64,000 bases of DNA from an uncultured Collinsella sp. (GCA_934654775.1 CAKUGR010000005.1:62001-126000); one strand, 5' to 3'. Counted from the stretch's first letter, positions 9,330 to 17,656 are shown. The notes: generated from the letters alone by a model not told the origin. Translations and numbers: made by a program.

Positions 9330-9577
9330 CTAACCACGGAAACGCCGATGTTTTGGCACCGACAGCGAAAACCCGCCAGAGCGAGCAAGGTGCCTTGAAA
9401 CAAGAAGGTGTCGCAGGTTGAGCATAAGTCAGCGAGCGGGTCGCATTTGAGACAAGGTGACGTGAAACGAAAGGGCGCTGACCTTCTGGTCGCGCCCTTG
9501 AAGTTGAACGTCAGATTGTCCAAATGCGGCCCGCGCAGCGTCGAGCCGCTGCGCGGTTTGGTAAAACCGCGCAACTG
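9330..9577 (-). ncRNA. Candidate structured RNA element, copy 1 (after the SDR gene)
   Basis: Minus-strand order: a hairpin directly after the SDR stop (TGCGCGGTTT/AAACCGCGCA), then an outer stem (9520-9534 with 9436-9450). The outer stem encloses CAATCTGACGTTCAA, an inner hairpin (9473-9497, GGGCGC..GCGCCC around GACCAGAAGGTC) and TTTCACGTCACCTTG. The core words are identical in the second copy at 12640-12805, while the stem sequences differ but stay paired. Copy 1 has an extra partial unit (ending CACCTTGCTCGCT) toward 9350. Both copies start at a stop codon, so it could be a 3'-UTR RNA or a DNA-level repeat. Strand is inferred. Confidence 0.6.
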
Positions 9578-10378
9578 TTAGGGACGCTGGCCCATGCCGC
9601 CCTCGAGGGTGACGGTCTCGCCGTTCATGTACTTAAAGTCGGGGCCGCAGAGCTGAACGACCACGCGGCCGATCTCCTTCTCGACGTCGCCGTAGTGGCC
9701 CGCCGGCGGCATGTGGACGTTGGCCTTGAACGCCTCGGGGTAAGCATCCTGGAAGTTCTCGAGCGCAGCAGTCCAAGCAAGCGGGCAAACGATGTTGACG
9801 TTGATGCCGTCCTTGCCCCACTCATTGGCGGCGACGCGAGTCAGACCACGGATGCCCTCCTTGGCAGCGGCATAGCTGCACTGACCATAGTTGCCAAACA
9901 GGCCGGCGCCCGAGGCAAAGTTGACCACGGAGCCCTTGGTCTCCTTCAGGTGCGGATAGGCCTTCTGCATGTACAGATAGGTGGCATACAGGCCAGAGTA
10001 AATGGCCAGGTTGAACTGATCCATGGTGTGATCGGCAATGGTCACGCCCGAGGCGCTTGCCTGAGCGTTGTTGACGACGGCGTCGATGCGGCCGAACTCC
10101 TCAATCGCCTTGTCGATAACGTTCTGCACGACGGCCTCGTTGTCCTGGCCGGCGGAGACATCGGCCTGAACAGGAAGAACCTTGACGCCGTACTCAGCCT
10201 CAAGAGACTCCTTGGCGGCCTCGAGCTTGGCGACGTTGCGGCCGGTGATGACGAGGTTCGCGCCCTCCTTGGCAAAGGCGATATCGATGCCGTAGCCGAT
10301 GGAGCCGGCGGAACCGTCCTTGAGCGTGGCCTTGCCGCCGCCGGTGACGATCACGGTCTTACCAGTGAAAAGTCCCAT
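9578..10378 (-). CDS. Short-chain dehydrogenase/reductase (SDR)
   Basis: 266-residue NAD(P)-dependent oxidoreductase with a Rossmann fold. Catalytic residues fit a classical SDR: NFASGAG (Ser), YAAAK (Tyr, Lys) and the VNNAQA motif. The glycine-rich loop is unusual: TGGG is separated from GSIGYG by about ten residues (KATLKDGSA region) instead of the compact TGxxxGxG. AAAGGA precedes the ATG at 10378. It stands alone between hairpin-rich spacers. Hydroxysteroid dehydrogenases of gut actinobacteria are SDRs, but nothing here proves a steroid substrate. Confidence 0.8.
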   Translation of the reverse strand: MGLFTGKTVIVTGGGKATLKDGSAGSIGYGIDIAFAKEGANLVITGRNVAKLEAAKESLEAEYGVKVLPVQADVSAGQDNEAVVQNVIDKAIEEFGRIDAVVNNAQASASGVTIADHTMDQFNLAIYSGLYATYLYMQKAYPHLKETKGSVVNFASGAGLFGNYGQCSYAAAKEGIRGLTRVAANEWGKDGINVNIVCPLAWTAALENFQDAYPEAFKANVHMPPAGHYGDVEKEIGRVVVQLCGPDFKYMNGETVTLEGGMGQRP

Positions 10379-10673
10379 ACAAAGTCCTTTCAAATCGCGA
10401 CGGGCCCGCCCGTCGACTGCGCGCATCCAACTTCACGCGCCAAAAGCTGAAATGCAACTTTAGCGGGTTCAAGTGAAAAATAAAGCCCATGGCAGGCGAA
10501 CGGTGCAACGTCTTTCGGCGAAGGGAATGTCAAGCACGAACTGGACAAAGAGGCCAAATTATTTGTCACCCAAACGAGTCATCGAACACGTTTTGAAACT
10601 TTGCTGCGGGGCGCGGGATGTCGGCGCGAGACTTTATCATAGGGTGACGAACAACGATGAGGAGCACATGCCT
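10379..10673. other. Divergent intergenic region
   Basis: Space of 295 bp between the divergently transcribed SDR and coiled-coil genes. It must hold both promoters. TTGAAA (near 10593) could be a -35 box for the plus-strand gene, but no matching -10 at normal spacing was clear. Confidence 0.4.
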
Positions 10674-12437
10674 ATGACAGACGAGCTGGACCCCCAGACT
10701 CAACAGCATATTGATGATTCAGCAGACGTCGCCGCAGATACTGACGCTGCGACCTGCAATGATACCGACATCGACGACGCCACTCTGGATAACGGCGCTG
10801 CGACGGAAATCCCTGCGGCCGAAGATGCCGACGAGCAAAACGACGATTCGGCCGCTCAGGACGACGCCCCCGAAAAGGACGCCGCTCCGCAAGCGGCGGG
10901 CCCCATCGAGGTGTCTTCGGAAGAAGAGCTCGACGCCGTCATGGACTCCATGATGGATGCCGTCAAAGCGATGAAGGACGCTGTCGCCGATGCCGATGTC
11001 GACGCCGAGGAAGAGGAAGCCGCCGAGGCCGCCTCGACGTTTGTGCCCGGCGAGACCCCGGTTGCCGACCAGGGCAGCACTATGCCCTCGTTTCTGCAGC
11101 TCGAGCATCCCACGATTGGCGCGGACGCCGTCGACCCGCATGCAGCGGGCTTTTCCGTGATCGAAGGCGGCACCGGCAATATCGCCGCGCCGCAGACTGC
11201 CGATACGAATGCCGCCGAGGCCGCGCACCCGACCACCTCGCATGCCCCCGCCACGAGCCGCGACCTGGGGAGCGCCGTCTCAAACACCGCTAACGCCGTG
11301 GGCACTTTTATCGCCCAGGGCGCGTCGGCCATGCGCGAGATGAACGCCGCCAAGAAGGCACTCGCCGATGCCCGCGCCCACCTGTCCGAGCTTGAGCAGC
11401 GCATCGCCGACCAGGCAGAGGAGCTCGAGACGCGCCAGGACATCGCAGGCCGCTACGATCAGATCATCGCCGACCAGCGCCAGGCAATCGCCACGGCACA
11501 AAAGACCGCTGCGGCCGCCGAGATTGGCCGCGACGCCCATGCCGCCAAAGCGACTGAGCTCAAGGGCCAGCTCGAGCAAATGAAGGCAGAGGACGATGCG
11601 ACCGAGCTCCGCCTGAAGGCTGCACTCGACGCCGTGGAAGCCCGCGAGGCGAGTTCACGCGAGACCGGCAACCGCCTGGTTCGTCGACTCGAAGATTCCA
11701 AGCGCATCCGCGACAAAGTGAAGGCTGAGCGCGATACCGGTGTCGCCGCCGCACGACAAACTGCCAATGCTACGCGTGCACAGCTCGAGACCTTGCGTCG
11801 CGAGTATGCCGAGCTGCAGCGCAACCCTTCGGCAAATCCCGCCAATTACACCGTGCGCACCAGCGAGTTGTCTATGCAAATCTCCGACGCTGCCGACGCC
11901 CTCCGCAAGGCCGAGGAAGACATTCCGCGCGTGACCGCCGATCTTGAGCATTCACTTGCCGCCGCCGAGCAGGCCGTCGAGCAGGCACAGGCCCCCATCG
12001 CCGACGCTAAACGCGCACACCAGGCCGTAACGGCCGAGGCAGATGCCGCGCGCGACGAGCTGCAGTCCGCAAAAACTGCCGCCGCGACGCGCCAGCGCGA
12101 GCTGCGCGAAAAGATCGCCACGCAGGACAAGGCACGCCGCGAGCAAGAGCAGGCCATCGCAAACGCCCGAGCAGATGCCGCGCATGCGCAGTCGATTATC
12201 GAGCAGGCGACCGAGGTGCACGACCATCCCGAGATCACCGAATCGCTCGCCGGGTCCTTGGCACGCGACAAGGCCGAGCATACCGAGACCGAGCGCGAAG
12301 TTGCCCAACTCGAGGCCGCCGAAGTCGACGTGCGCAAGCGAACCCGCGACTCACGCGTCAAATTCACCGGAGCCATCGCCTGCATCATCGCCGCAGTCCT
12401 CGTACTCATCGCAATCTGGCTCTTCACGAGCAAGTAA
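10674..12437 (+). CDS. Acidic coiled-coil protein with C-terminal membrane anchor
   Basis: 587 residues, no recognised family. Residues 1-200 are disordered, rich in Asp, Glu and Ala. From about 210 to 555 there is a long Ala/Glu/Arg/Gln heptad region typical of an extended coiled coil. A single transmembrane helix (GAIACIIAAVLVLIAIWLF) ends the protein with a short basic tail, so it looks tail-anchored with the coiled coil in the cytoplasm. Start: AGGAG at 10660-10664 favours the ATG at 10674; the ATG at 10668 is too close. A structural or cell-envelope scaffolding role is possible, but function is unknown. Confidence 0.7.
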   Translation: MTDELDPQTQQHIDDSADVAADTDAATCNDTDIDDATLDNGAATEIPAAEDADEQNDDSAAQDDAPEKDAAPQAAGPIEVSSEEELDAVMDSMMDAVKAMKDAVADADVDAEEEEAAEAASTFVPGETPVADQGSTMPSFLQLEHPTIGADAVDPHAAGFSVIEGGTGNIAAPQTADTNAAEAAHPTTSHAPATSRDLGSAVSNTANAVGTFIAQGASAMREMNAAKKALADARAHLSELEQRIADQAEELETRQDIAGRYDQIIADQRQAIATAQKTAAAAEIGRDAHAAKATELKGQLEQMKAEDDATELRLKAALDAVEAREASSRETGNRLVRRLEDSKRIRDKVKAERDTGVAAARQTANATRAQLETLRREYAELQRNPSANPANYTVRTSELSMQISDAADALRKAEEDIPRVTADLEHSLAAAEQAVEQAQAPIADAKRAHQAVTAEADAARDELQSAKTAAATRQRELREKIATQDKARREQEQAIANARADAAHAQSIIEQATEVHDHPEITESLAGSLARDKAEHTETEREVAQLEAAEVDVRKRTRDSRVKFTGAIACIIAAVLVLIAIWLFTSK

Positions 12438-12804
12438 GCCAGACACTAAATACGCCCCAACGCAGTTGCGGTGAGATAGTTCCTGTTTAGCCCTCAAAAA
12501 GGCCAATTCAAGAACTATCTCACCGCAACTTATTTAAATCGGCGCAAGGCAACCTATCCCTCTTGCACCAATCTCTTGACATAAGAAGTGTCCCCAGGTG
12601 CCGGCACAAAAGGAACGTCCCCAGGTGCCAACAACGGCGACGCCAATGTTTTGGCGAAGTCAGCGAAAACGCCCCTAAGCGAGCAAGGTGACGTGAAAGA
12701 GGAGGGCATTGACCTTCTGGTCATGCCCGACGATTGAACGTCAGATTGCCGCTTAGGGGCGTTTGCAGCGTCGGCCGGTTACGGCGTTTGGAAAACGCCG
12801 TAAC
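12438..12804. other. Convergent intergenic region with stacked repeats
   Basis: Holds the 19-bp palindrome (12464-12530), two direct copies of GTCCCCAGGTGCC (12590 and 12617 areas) and the second copy of the structured element (12640-12805). No coding gene was found. Confidence 0.65.
12464..12530. repeat. TTGCGGTGA-family palindrome, copy 3 (diverged)
   Basis: Perfect 19-bp arms AGTTGCGGTGAGATAGTTC (12464-12482) and complement (12512-12530) around a 29-nt loop beginning CTGTTT and ending TTCAA. It shares TTGCGGTGA-ATAG and the loop start CTGTTT with the copies at 2581 and 6143, but the inner arm differs with matching compensation. It lies between two convergent genes. Confidence 0.8.
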
Positions 12805-12805
12805 C
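12640..12805 (-). ncRNA. Candidate structured RNA element, copy 2 (after queA)
   Basis: Minus strand: a hairpin with 13-bp arms begins at the queA stop (12777-12805, GGTTACGGCGTTT/AAACGCCGTAACC). It is followed by a perfect 15-bp outer stem (12750-12764 with 12667-12681). The outer stem encloses CAATCTGACGTTCAA, an inner hairpin (12704-12728, GGGCAT..ATGCCC around GACCAGAAGGTC) and TTTCACGTCACCTTG. Compared with copy 1, the core words are the same while all three stems carry compensated changes. After the outer stem, TTCGCTGACTTCGCCAAAAC also has a relative in copy 1. Confidence 0.65.
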
Positions 12806-14022
12806 TACTGGATGAGCATCGCATCACCAAAGCTGAAGAAGCGGTAGCGCTCCTCGATGGCGGCGGCGTAGGCATCCATGATCTGGTCGCGGGTGGCAAG
12901 CGCACTCACGAGCATCATGAGTGTAGAGCGCGGCACGTGGAAGTTCGTGATCAGCGCGTCGACCACGTGATAGGTCGAGCCGGGCATGAGGTAGAGCTGC
13001 GTCGTCGCGTTCTCGCGCACCACGATGTCACCGCGACCGAGCGTGTCGGCGCCGTCCTCACGACCCTCAAAATAGCGCGCCGTCACGGCGGGATCGGACA
13101 CCGGTGCATCCGCATCAAACGCGCTCTCGAGCGAACGCACCGCGGTGGTGCCGACAGCGATCACGCGATGCCCCTCGGCCTTCGCCTTATGCACGGCGTC
13201 GACCACCTCCTGCGACACGTGGTAGCGCTCGGTGTGCATCACGTGCTGCGTGGGATCGTCCTCCTCAACCAGGCGGAACGTGTCGATGCCCACCTCGAGC
13301 TCGACGGCGGCAAACTTCGCGCCCTTGGCCTCGATGGCGGCCATGAGCTCGGGCGTAAAGTGCAGGCCCGCCGTGGGAGCAGCAGCCGAGTGTTCCTCCT
13401 TCATGGCGTAGACGGTCTGGTACTTCTCGGGGTCGCCCTCGTAATCGGTAATGTAGGGCGGCAGCGGCACGTGGCCGGCAGCGTGGATTGCCTCGTCGAG
13501 CGTGCGCGGCTCACCGGCGGCATTGCAACCGACCGGCTCAAAGCGCACCAGACGACCACCGCGGCTGTCGGTCACAAAGTCGACGATCTCGGCCGTCAGA
13601 ACGACCGGCGCACCCTCGGGCGCATGGGCGCCACCGGCACGATATTCAATCTGAGCACCGGGCTTCAGACGCTTGCCAGGCTTGACCAGGCACTCCCAAA
13701 CGTGGCCCAGCGGATCCACGTCCTCACGGCGCTTGAGCAGCAGCGTCTCGACCACGCCGCCCGAGCCGGCCTTGCGGCCGATCAGGCGGGCCGGCATCAC
13801 GCGCGTCTGGTTGATGACGAGCACGTCGCCCGGCTCGATATAGTCGATAACGTCACGGAAGATGCGGTGCTCGACGGTGCCGCCGTGCTCCAGCGGCGTC
13901 CCCGCCTCGGAACCCTTGCGGTCAACCACCAGCAGGCGACAGGAATCGCGCGGCTCAGCCGGAGCCTGAGCGATGAGCTCTTCGGGCAGGTTGTAATCAA
14001 AATCATCGGTACGCATTGACAC
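12805..14022 (-). CDS. queA: S-adenosylmethionine:tRNA ribosyltransferase-isomerase
   Basis: 405 residues. It adds an epoxycyclopentanediol group from SAM to preQ1 at tRNA position 34, giving epoxyqueuosine. Family signatures are seen: FDYNLPEELIAQAP at the N-terminus, INQTRVMPARLIG, EEHSAAAPTAGLHF, VGIDTFRLVEEDD, GTTAVRSLES and ITNFHVPRSTLMMLVSAL near the end. The start is taken as GTG at 14022 because AAGGAG sits 8 nt upstream; the ATG at 14016 would be 14 nt away. queH lies 64 bp upstream in the same direction, suggesting a queH-queA operon. Confidence 0.95.
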   Translation of the reverse strand: MSMRTDDFDYNLPEELIAQAPAEPRDSCRLLVVDRKGSEAGTPLEHGGTVEHRIFRDVIDYIEPGDVLVINQTRVMPARLIGRKAGSGGVVETLLLKRREDVDPLGHVWECLVKPGKRLKPGAQIEYRAGGAHAPEGAPVVLTAEIVDFVTDSRGGRLVRFEPVGCNAAGEPRTLDEAIHAAGHVPLPPYITDYEGDPEKYQTVYAMKEEHSAAAPTAGLHFTPELMAAIEAKGAKFAAVELEVGIDTFRLVEEDDPTQHVMHTERYHVSQEVVDAVHKAKAEGHRVIAVGTTAVRSLESAFDADAPVSDPAVTARYFEGREDGADTLGRGDIVVRENATTQLYLMPGSTYHVVDALITNFHVPRSTLMMLVSALATRDQIMDAYAAAIEERYRFFSFGDAMLIQ

Positions 14023-14086
14023 GTCAGATTCTCCTTATATAGCTAAAGTCCGCTCTACATCCTAGCAGGCCGACGTCCCAAATGAA

Positions 14087-14662
14087 CTACTTTTTGGCAG
14101 CCTTGCGCTCGTCGCGCATGTGGGCGCGGTCCATGGCTGCTTCCACAGCAGAGAAACGACAGCCGCAATAGTTCTGCCGGTACATGCCCAGCTCGCGCGA
14201 GCGGCGCGTGGCATCGGGGTAGTACGGGCGAAAATCACGAATCACCGGCGTAAGTCCACGAGCCGTCGCCAGGCGTTCCAGCACGTCATTGCAGGTATCG
14301 AATAGCTGATACGGCGAGACGGCAAGCGTCGTACCCACATATTCAAACCCGCGCTCCTGAGCCACCCGGCACGCCTCGGCAAGACGCAGGGCATAGCACG
14401 CGCGACAGCGACGAGGGCGATCAGCTCCCATCGGAGCCACGCCGGCCTCCCAGCGCTCGCGATCCTCCCCTGCCTCGATAAGCTCGATGCCGCCATCCGC
14501 GCACCACCGGCGCAACTCGTCCAGACGCCGCCGCCATTCATCGCGCGGCTGAATATTGGGATTGGTCCAGCAGATCGTGGGCTCAAACCCCTCCTCGCGC
14601 AGCAAGCGAACCGGCTCCAGCGAACACGGCGCACAGCAAGCATGCAGCAGCAACGGCCTCAT
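14087..14662 (-). CDS. queH: Epoxyqueuosine reductase QueH
   Basis: 191-residue QueH (DUF208) protein, the non-cobalamin enzyme that reduces epoxyqueuosine to queuosine in tRNA. Cysteine motifs expected for its Fe-S/metal centre are present: HACCAPCS near the N-terminus, RCRACY mid-protein and YCGC near the C-terminus, together with WTNPNIQP and TTLAVSPYQ. The ATG at 14662 has GAGAGGAG 6 nt upstream; a GTG at 14680 is less well placed. It precedes queA, matching pathway order. Use of QueH rather than cobalamin-dependent QueG is notable beside a cobalamin riboswitch elsewhere in the window. Confidence 0.93.
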   Translation of the reverse strand: MRPLLLHACCAPCSLEPVRLLREEGFEPTICWTNPNIQPRDEWRRRLDELRRWCADGGIELIEAGEDRERWEAGVAPMGADRPRRCRACYALRLAEACRVAQERGFEYVGTTLAVSPYQLFDTCNDVLERLATARGLTPVIRDFRPYYPDATRRSRELGMYRQNYCGCRFSAVEAAMDRAHMRDERKAAKK

Positions 14663-14681
14663 CAACATCTCCTCTCCCACA

Positions 14682-14757
14682 ATGATTTTTCTGGGACGGG
14701 GATTAAAAAATCATTAGGTACACAATGATTTTTTAATCCCCGTCCCAGAAAAATCAT
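14682..14757. repeat. Perfect 34-bp inverted repeat
   Basis: Arms 14682-14715 and 14724-14757 are exact complements around AGGTACAC. Each arm contains CTGGGACGGGGATT flanked by ATGATTTTT and AAAAAATCATT, so the arms are themselves partly palindromic. It sits between the DUF3267 stop and the queH ribosome site on the minus strand. It may end transcription or be a transposon-like repeat. Confidence 0.85.
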
Positions 14758-14766
14758 CCCAAAAGA

Positions 14767-15336
14767 CTACTTTCCAAAAAAGCGAACGCCAAAGGACGTA
14801 TCCTCACAGGCGACAATGCGGCGGTCGCGCAGAATGGTTCGCACGTAATACCAGTCGCCCGTGCATCCCGAAAGGTGCAAACCAGCCACCAGGTAACACA
14901 GCAGCGGATACCCCGAGAACGCAAGTCCCAGGGCAAACGCCGCCGTCAAAACGACCGTTGGCGCCAGGCAAATCGCCACATACCGCACGCGTGAATACAC
15001 GACGCCCTCGGCACAGGCATAGATCATGCACGTCTCACGATTCGCCCCAAAGGTCACATGCGCACCCGCAGGCGCCAGCAGCTTAAAGAACACCGCATGC
15101 ACCAGCTCGTGCACGGCAAACGACGCCGCCGAAACCGCAACCAGGCTAACCATCCAGCCCGCGACCGCCGGCCAACCGCCCGCCACGGCCGTATCCAAGT
15201 CCACAGGCCCGCCCAACAGCATAAACATCGGCACCAGGCACACGGCGAACACCGCAAGCACGATCATCCCCCACACAAAGCAGGCGTGCAGAAAATCCTC
15301 GTCCTCAAACGCATGTATGTTGGAAATCTCATTCAT
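14767..15336 (-). CDS. DUF3267 membrane protein, putative zinc metalloprotease
   Basis: 189 residues with about four transmembrane helices. The HELVH motif at residues 76-80 in a membrane context is the zinc-site signature of DUF3267 proteins, which are thought to be membrane metalloproteases. Hydrophobic segments lie at about 20-42, 58-75, 120-140 and 143-160. The ATG at 15336 is used by default. It is divergent from metG with 132 bp between. The substrate is unknown. Confidence 0.75.
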   Translation of the reverse strand: MNEISNIHAFEDEDFLHACFVWGMIVLAVFAVCLVPMFMLLGGPVDLDTAVAGGWPAVAGWMVSLVAVSAASFAVHELVHAVFFKLLAPAGAHVTFGANRETCMIYACAEGVVYSRVRYVAICLAPTVVLTAAFALGLAFSGYPLLCYLVAGLHLSGCTGDWYYVRTILRDRRIVACEDTSFGVRFFGK

Positions 15337-15468
15337 AGCATCTTAGGATAGCGCCCCTGCCACGTACCCGTCCGCATGTGCGATAATGTCGAACGATATG
15401 CACGAATTGACCACCGCGTCGCCGAGCCCCGCGCCCGGCCGCGCTCTCACCATATGCGAAGGAGTCCC

Positions 15469-17619
15469 ATGGCATCCAAATACTCCATGAACGACCGTCC
15501 CAGCTGGCCTTGCCGCGCCATCGTTACCGCCGGCGAGCCCTACGGCAACAAAGGCCTGCACTTCGGCCACGTTGGTGGCGTCTTTGTCCCCGCCGACTTC
15601 TTCGCCCGCTTCCTGCGCGACCGCCTGGGCCGCGAGAACGTGATCTTCACCTCGGGTACCGACTGCTACGGCTCGCCCATCATGGAGAGCTATCGCAAGC
15701 TCAAGGAGAACGAGGGCTACGACAAGTCCATTAGCGAGTACGTCGAGTCCAACCACTCCCGCCAGGCTGCGACCCTCAACAACTACAACATCAGCTGTGA
15801 CATCTACGGCGGCTCGGGCCTTGAGCCGGCCGTCCAGATTCACAACGAGGTGACCGCCGAGATTATCGAGCGCCTGCACGAGCAGGGCACCATCTCCAAG
15901 CGCTCCACGCTGCAGTTCTACGACGCCAAGGCCGGTACATTCCTCAACGGCCGCCAGGTCATCGGCCGCTGTCCCATCCAGGGCTGCAAGTCCGAGAAGG
16001 CCTATGCCGACGAGTGCGATCTGGGTCACCAGTTTGAGCCCGAAGAGCTCATCGCGCCCAAGAGCCAGCTCACCGGCGAGGTGCCCGAGCTGCGCCCGGT
16101 CGACAACCTCTACTTCGACCTGCCGGCGTACCTCGACTTTATGAAGACTTACACCGCCAAGCTCGCCCAGAACCCGCAGGTTCGCTCCGTGGTCTCCAAG
16201 ACCATGGAGGAGTGGCTGCTGCCGGCACAGCTCTACATCCAGAACAAGTTCCGCGAGGCCTTCGACGCCGTCGAGGACCAGCTCCCCGAGCACACCGTGC
16301 TGGAGCCCGAGGGTAACAAGAGCAGCTTTACCGTCACCTTCCCCAGCTGGAAGGAGCGCGACGACGCCCACGCGGTGCTCGCCAACGGCGGCGTGCGCTT
16401 CCGCAGCGGCAAGGCACTCGTGCCCTTCCGCATCACCGGCAACATCGACTGGGGCGTCCCAGTGCCCGAGGTCGACGGCGTTTCCGACGTCACCTGCTGG
16501 TGCTGGCCCGAGAGCCTGTGGGCGCCCATCAGCTACACCCGCACCGTGCTCGCGCGCGACGCCAAGGCCGCCGGCGTGACCGAAGGTGTCGCCGCCCAGG
16601 ACGCCGCCCTTATGGGCGAGCCCGCCGCCGATTCGACGCAGGTGCCCGCACCCGCCTATCAGCACAGCTCGCTCGACTGGCGCGATTGGTGGTGCTCTGA
16701 CGACGCTCAGATCTACCAGTTCATCGGCCAGGACAACATCTACTTCTACTGCATCGCGCAGACCGCCATGTGGGAGGCCCTGGGCTGGGACCTCACACAG
16801 AGCACCGTCAGCGCCTGCTACCACCTGCTCTATATGGGCAAAAAGGCCAGCTCGTCCTCGCAGACGCCTCCCCCGCCGGCTGACGACCTGCTCAACCACT
16901 ACACCTGCGAGCAGATGCGCGCGCACTGGCTGTCGCTCGGTCTGTCCGAAAAGCCGGTGAGCTTTAGCCCCAAGGCATACGACACGCGTGTGACCGGCAA
17001 GGATAAGGACGGCAACGAGGTGCGTGCCTGCGACGACAAACGCGTCATCGACCCGGCCCTTAAGGAGAGCGCCCTTTTGACCGGCGTCTTCAACCGCCTG
17101 GCCCGCAGCTGCTTCTACGGCGTTGCCGTCAAGGAGGGCGACGAGAGCCCCTATCGCAACGGCTGCATCCCCGCCGGTGCCGCTTCTACCGCCGTGGTCG
17201 AGGCCGCCCAGCAGACTGCCCTTGCCTTTGAGCAGGCCATGTACAAGTTCGAGACGCACCGCGCGCTCGCCGTGTGCGACGACTACCTGCGCGCCGCCAA
17301 CAAGCGCTGGAGCGACGCCTCCAAGGCCGCCAACAAGCTCGAGGGCGAGGCGGCCAATGCCGCGATGACGCAGGCCCTCGTCGACGCCTTTACCGAGCTG
17401 CGCGTGGCGACCGTCCTGATGCACGGCATCGTGCCGGCCGGCTGCGAGCTCATCTGCGAGTACTTCGACGTCGATCCGGTCGCGTTCTTTAGCTGGGACA
17501 ACATCTTTACTTCCACGGACGAGTTCGTGGAGAGCCTGGGCGAGAAGCCCGGCGAGCACCGCGTGAAGCCGCTGCCCCCGCGCTTCGACTTCTTCAGCAA
17601 GCACGAGAGCCAGTACTAA
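15469..17619 (+). CDS. metG: Methionyl-tRNA synthetase-like class I aminoacyl-tRNA ligase
   Basis: 716 residues. GLHFGHVGG fits the HIGH motif, and CPIQGCKSEKAYADEC matches a MetRS zinc knuckle. TGNIDWGVPVPE and FIGQDNIYFY match catalytic-core strands. The KMSKS position reads MGKKASSSSQ and is followed by a Pro-rich run, which is a strong departure. The helical anticodon-binding domain follows (VFNRLARSCFYG onward) and there is no C-terminal EMAP-like domain. AAGGAG precedes the ATG at 15469. The RNA methyltransferase gene follows 37 bp later, probably in the same operon. It could be the organism's only MetRS or a paralog; this cannot be settled from one window. Confidence 0.8.
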   Translation: MASKYSMNDRPSWPCRAIVTAGEPYGNKGLHFGHVGGVFVPADFFARFLRDRLGRENVIFTSGTDCYGSPIMESYRKLKENEGYDKSISEYVESNHSRQAATLNNYNISCDIYGGSGLEPAVQIHNEVTAEIIERLHEQGTISKRSTLQFYDAKAGTFLNGRQVIGRCPIQGCKSEKAYADECDLGHQFEPEELIAPKSQLTGEVPELRPVDNLYFDLPAYLDFMKTYTAKLAQNPQVRSVVSKTMEEWLLPAQLYIQNKFREAFDAVEDQLPEHTVLEPEGNKSSFTVTFPSWKERDDAHAVLANGGVRFRSGKALVPFRITGNIDWGVPVPEVDGVSDVTCWCWPESLWAPISYTRTVLARDAKAAGVTEGVAAQDAALMGEPAADSTQVPAPAYQHSSLDWRDWWCSDDAQIYQFIGQDNIYFYCIAQTAMWEALGWDLTQSTVSACYHLLYMGKKASSSSQTPPPPADDLLNHYTCEQMRAHWLSLGLSEKPVSFSPKAYDTRVTGKDKDGNEVRACDDKRVIDPALKESALLTGVFNRLARSCFYGVAVKEGDESPYRNGCIPAGAASTAVVEAAQQTALAFEQAMYKFETHRALAVCDDYLRAANKRWSDASKAANKLEGEAANAAMTQALVDAFTELRVATVLMHGIVPAGCELICEYFDVDPVAFFSWDNIFTSTDEFVESLGEKPGEHRVKPLPPRFDFFSKHESQY

Positions 17620-17656
17620 AACACTCGACATGTAATGGAATGGGAAGGAAAGACGG

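Larger units (their letters stand above)
9060..9577. other. 518-bp intergenic region packed with hairpins
   Basis: Between the SDR stop and the tgt start on the minus strand. From the tgt side it contains a 22-bp perfect inverted repeat (9182-9253), an imperfect inverted repeat (9261-9313), and a long structured element (about 9330-9577) shared with the region after queA. No protein gene was found. Confidence 0.7.
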
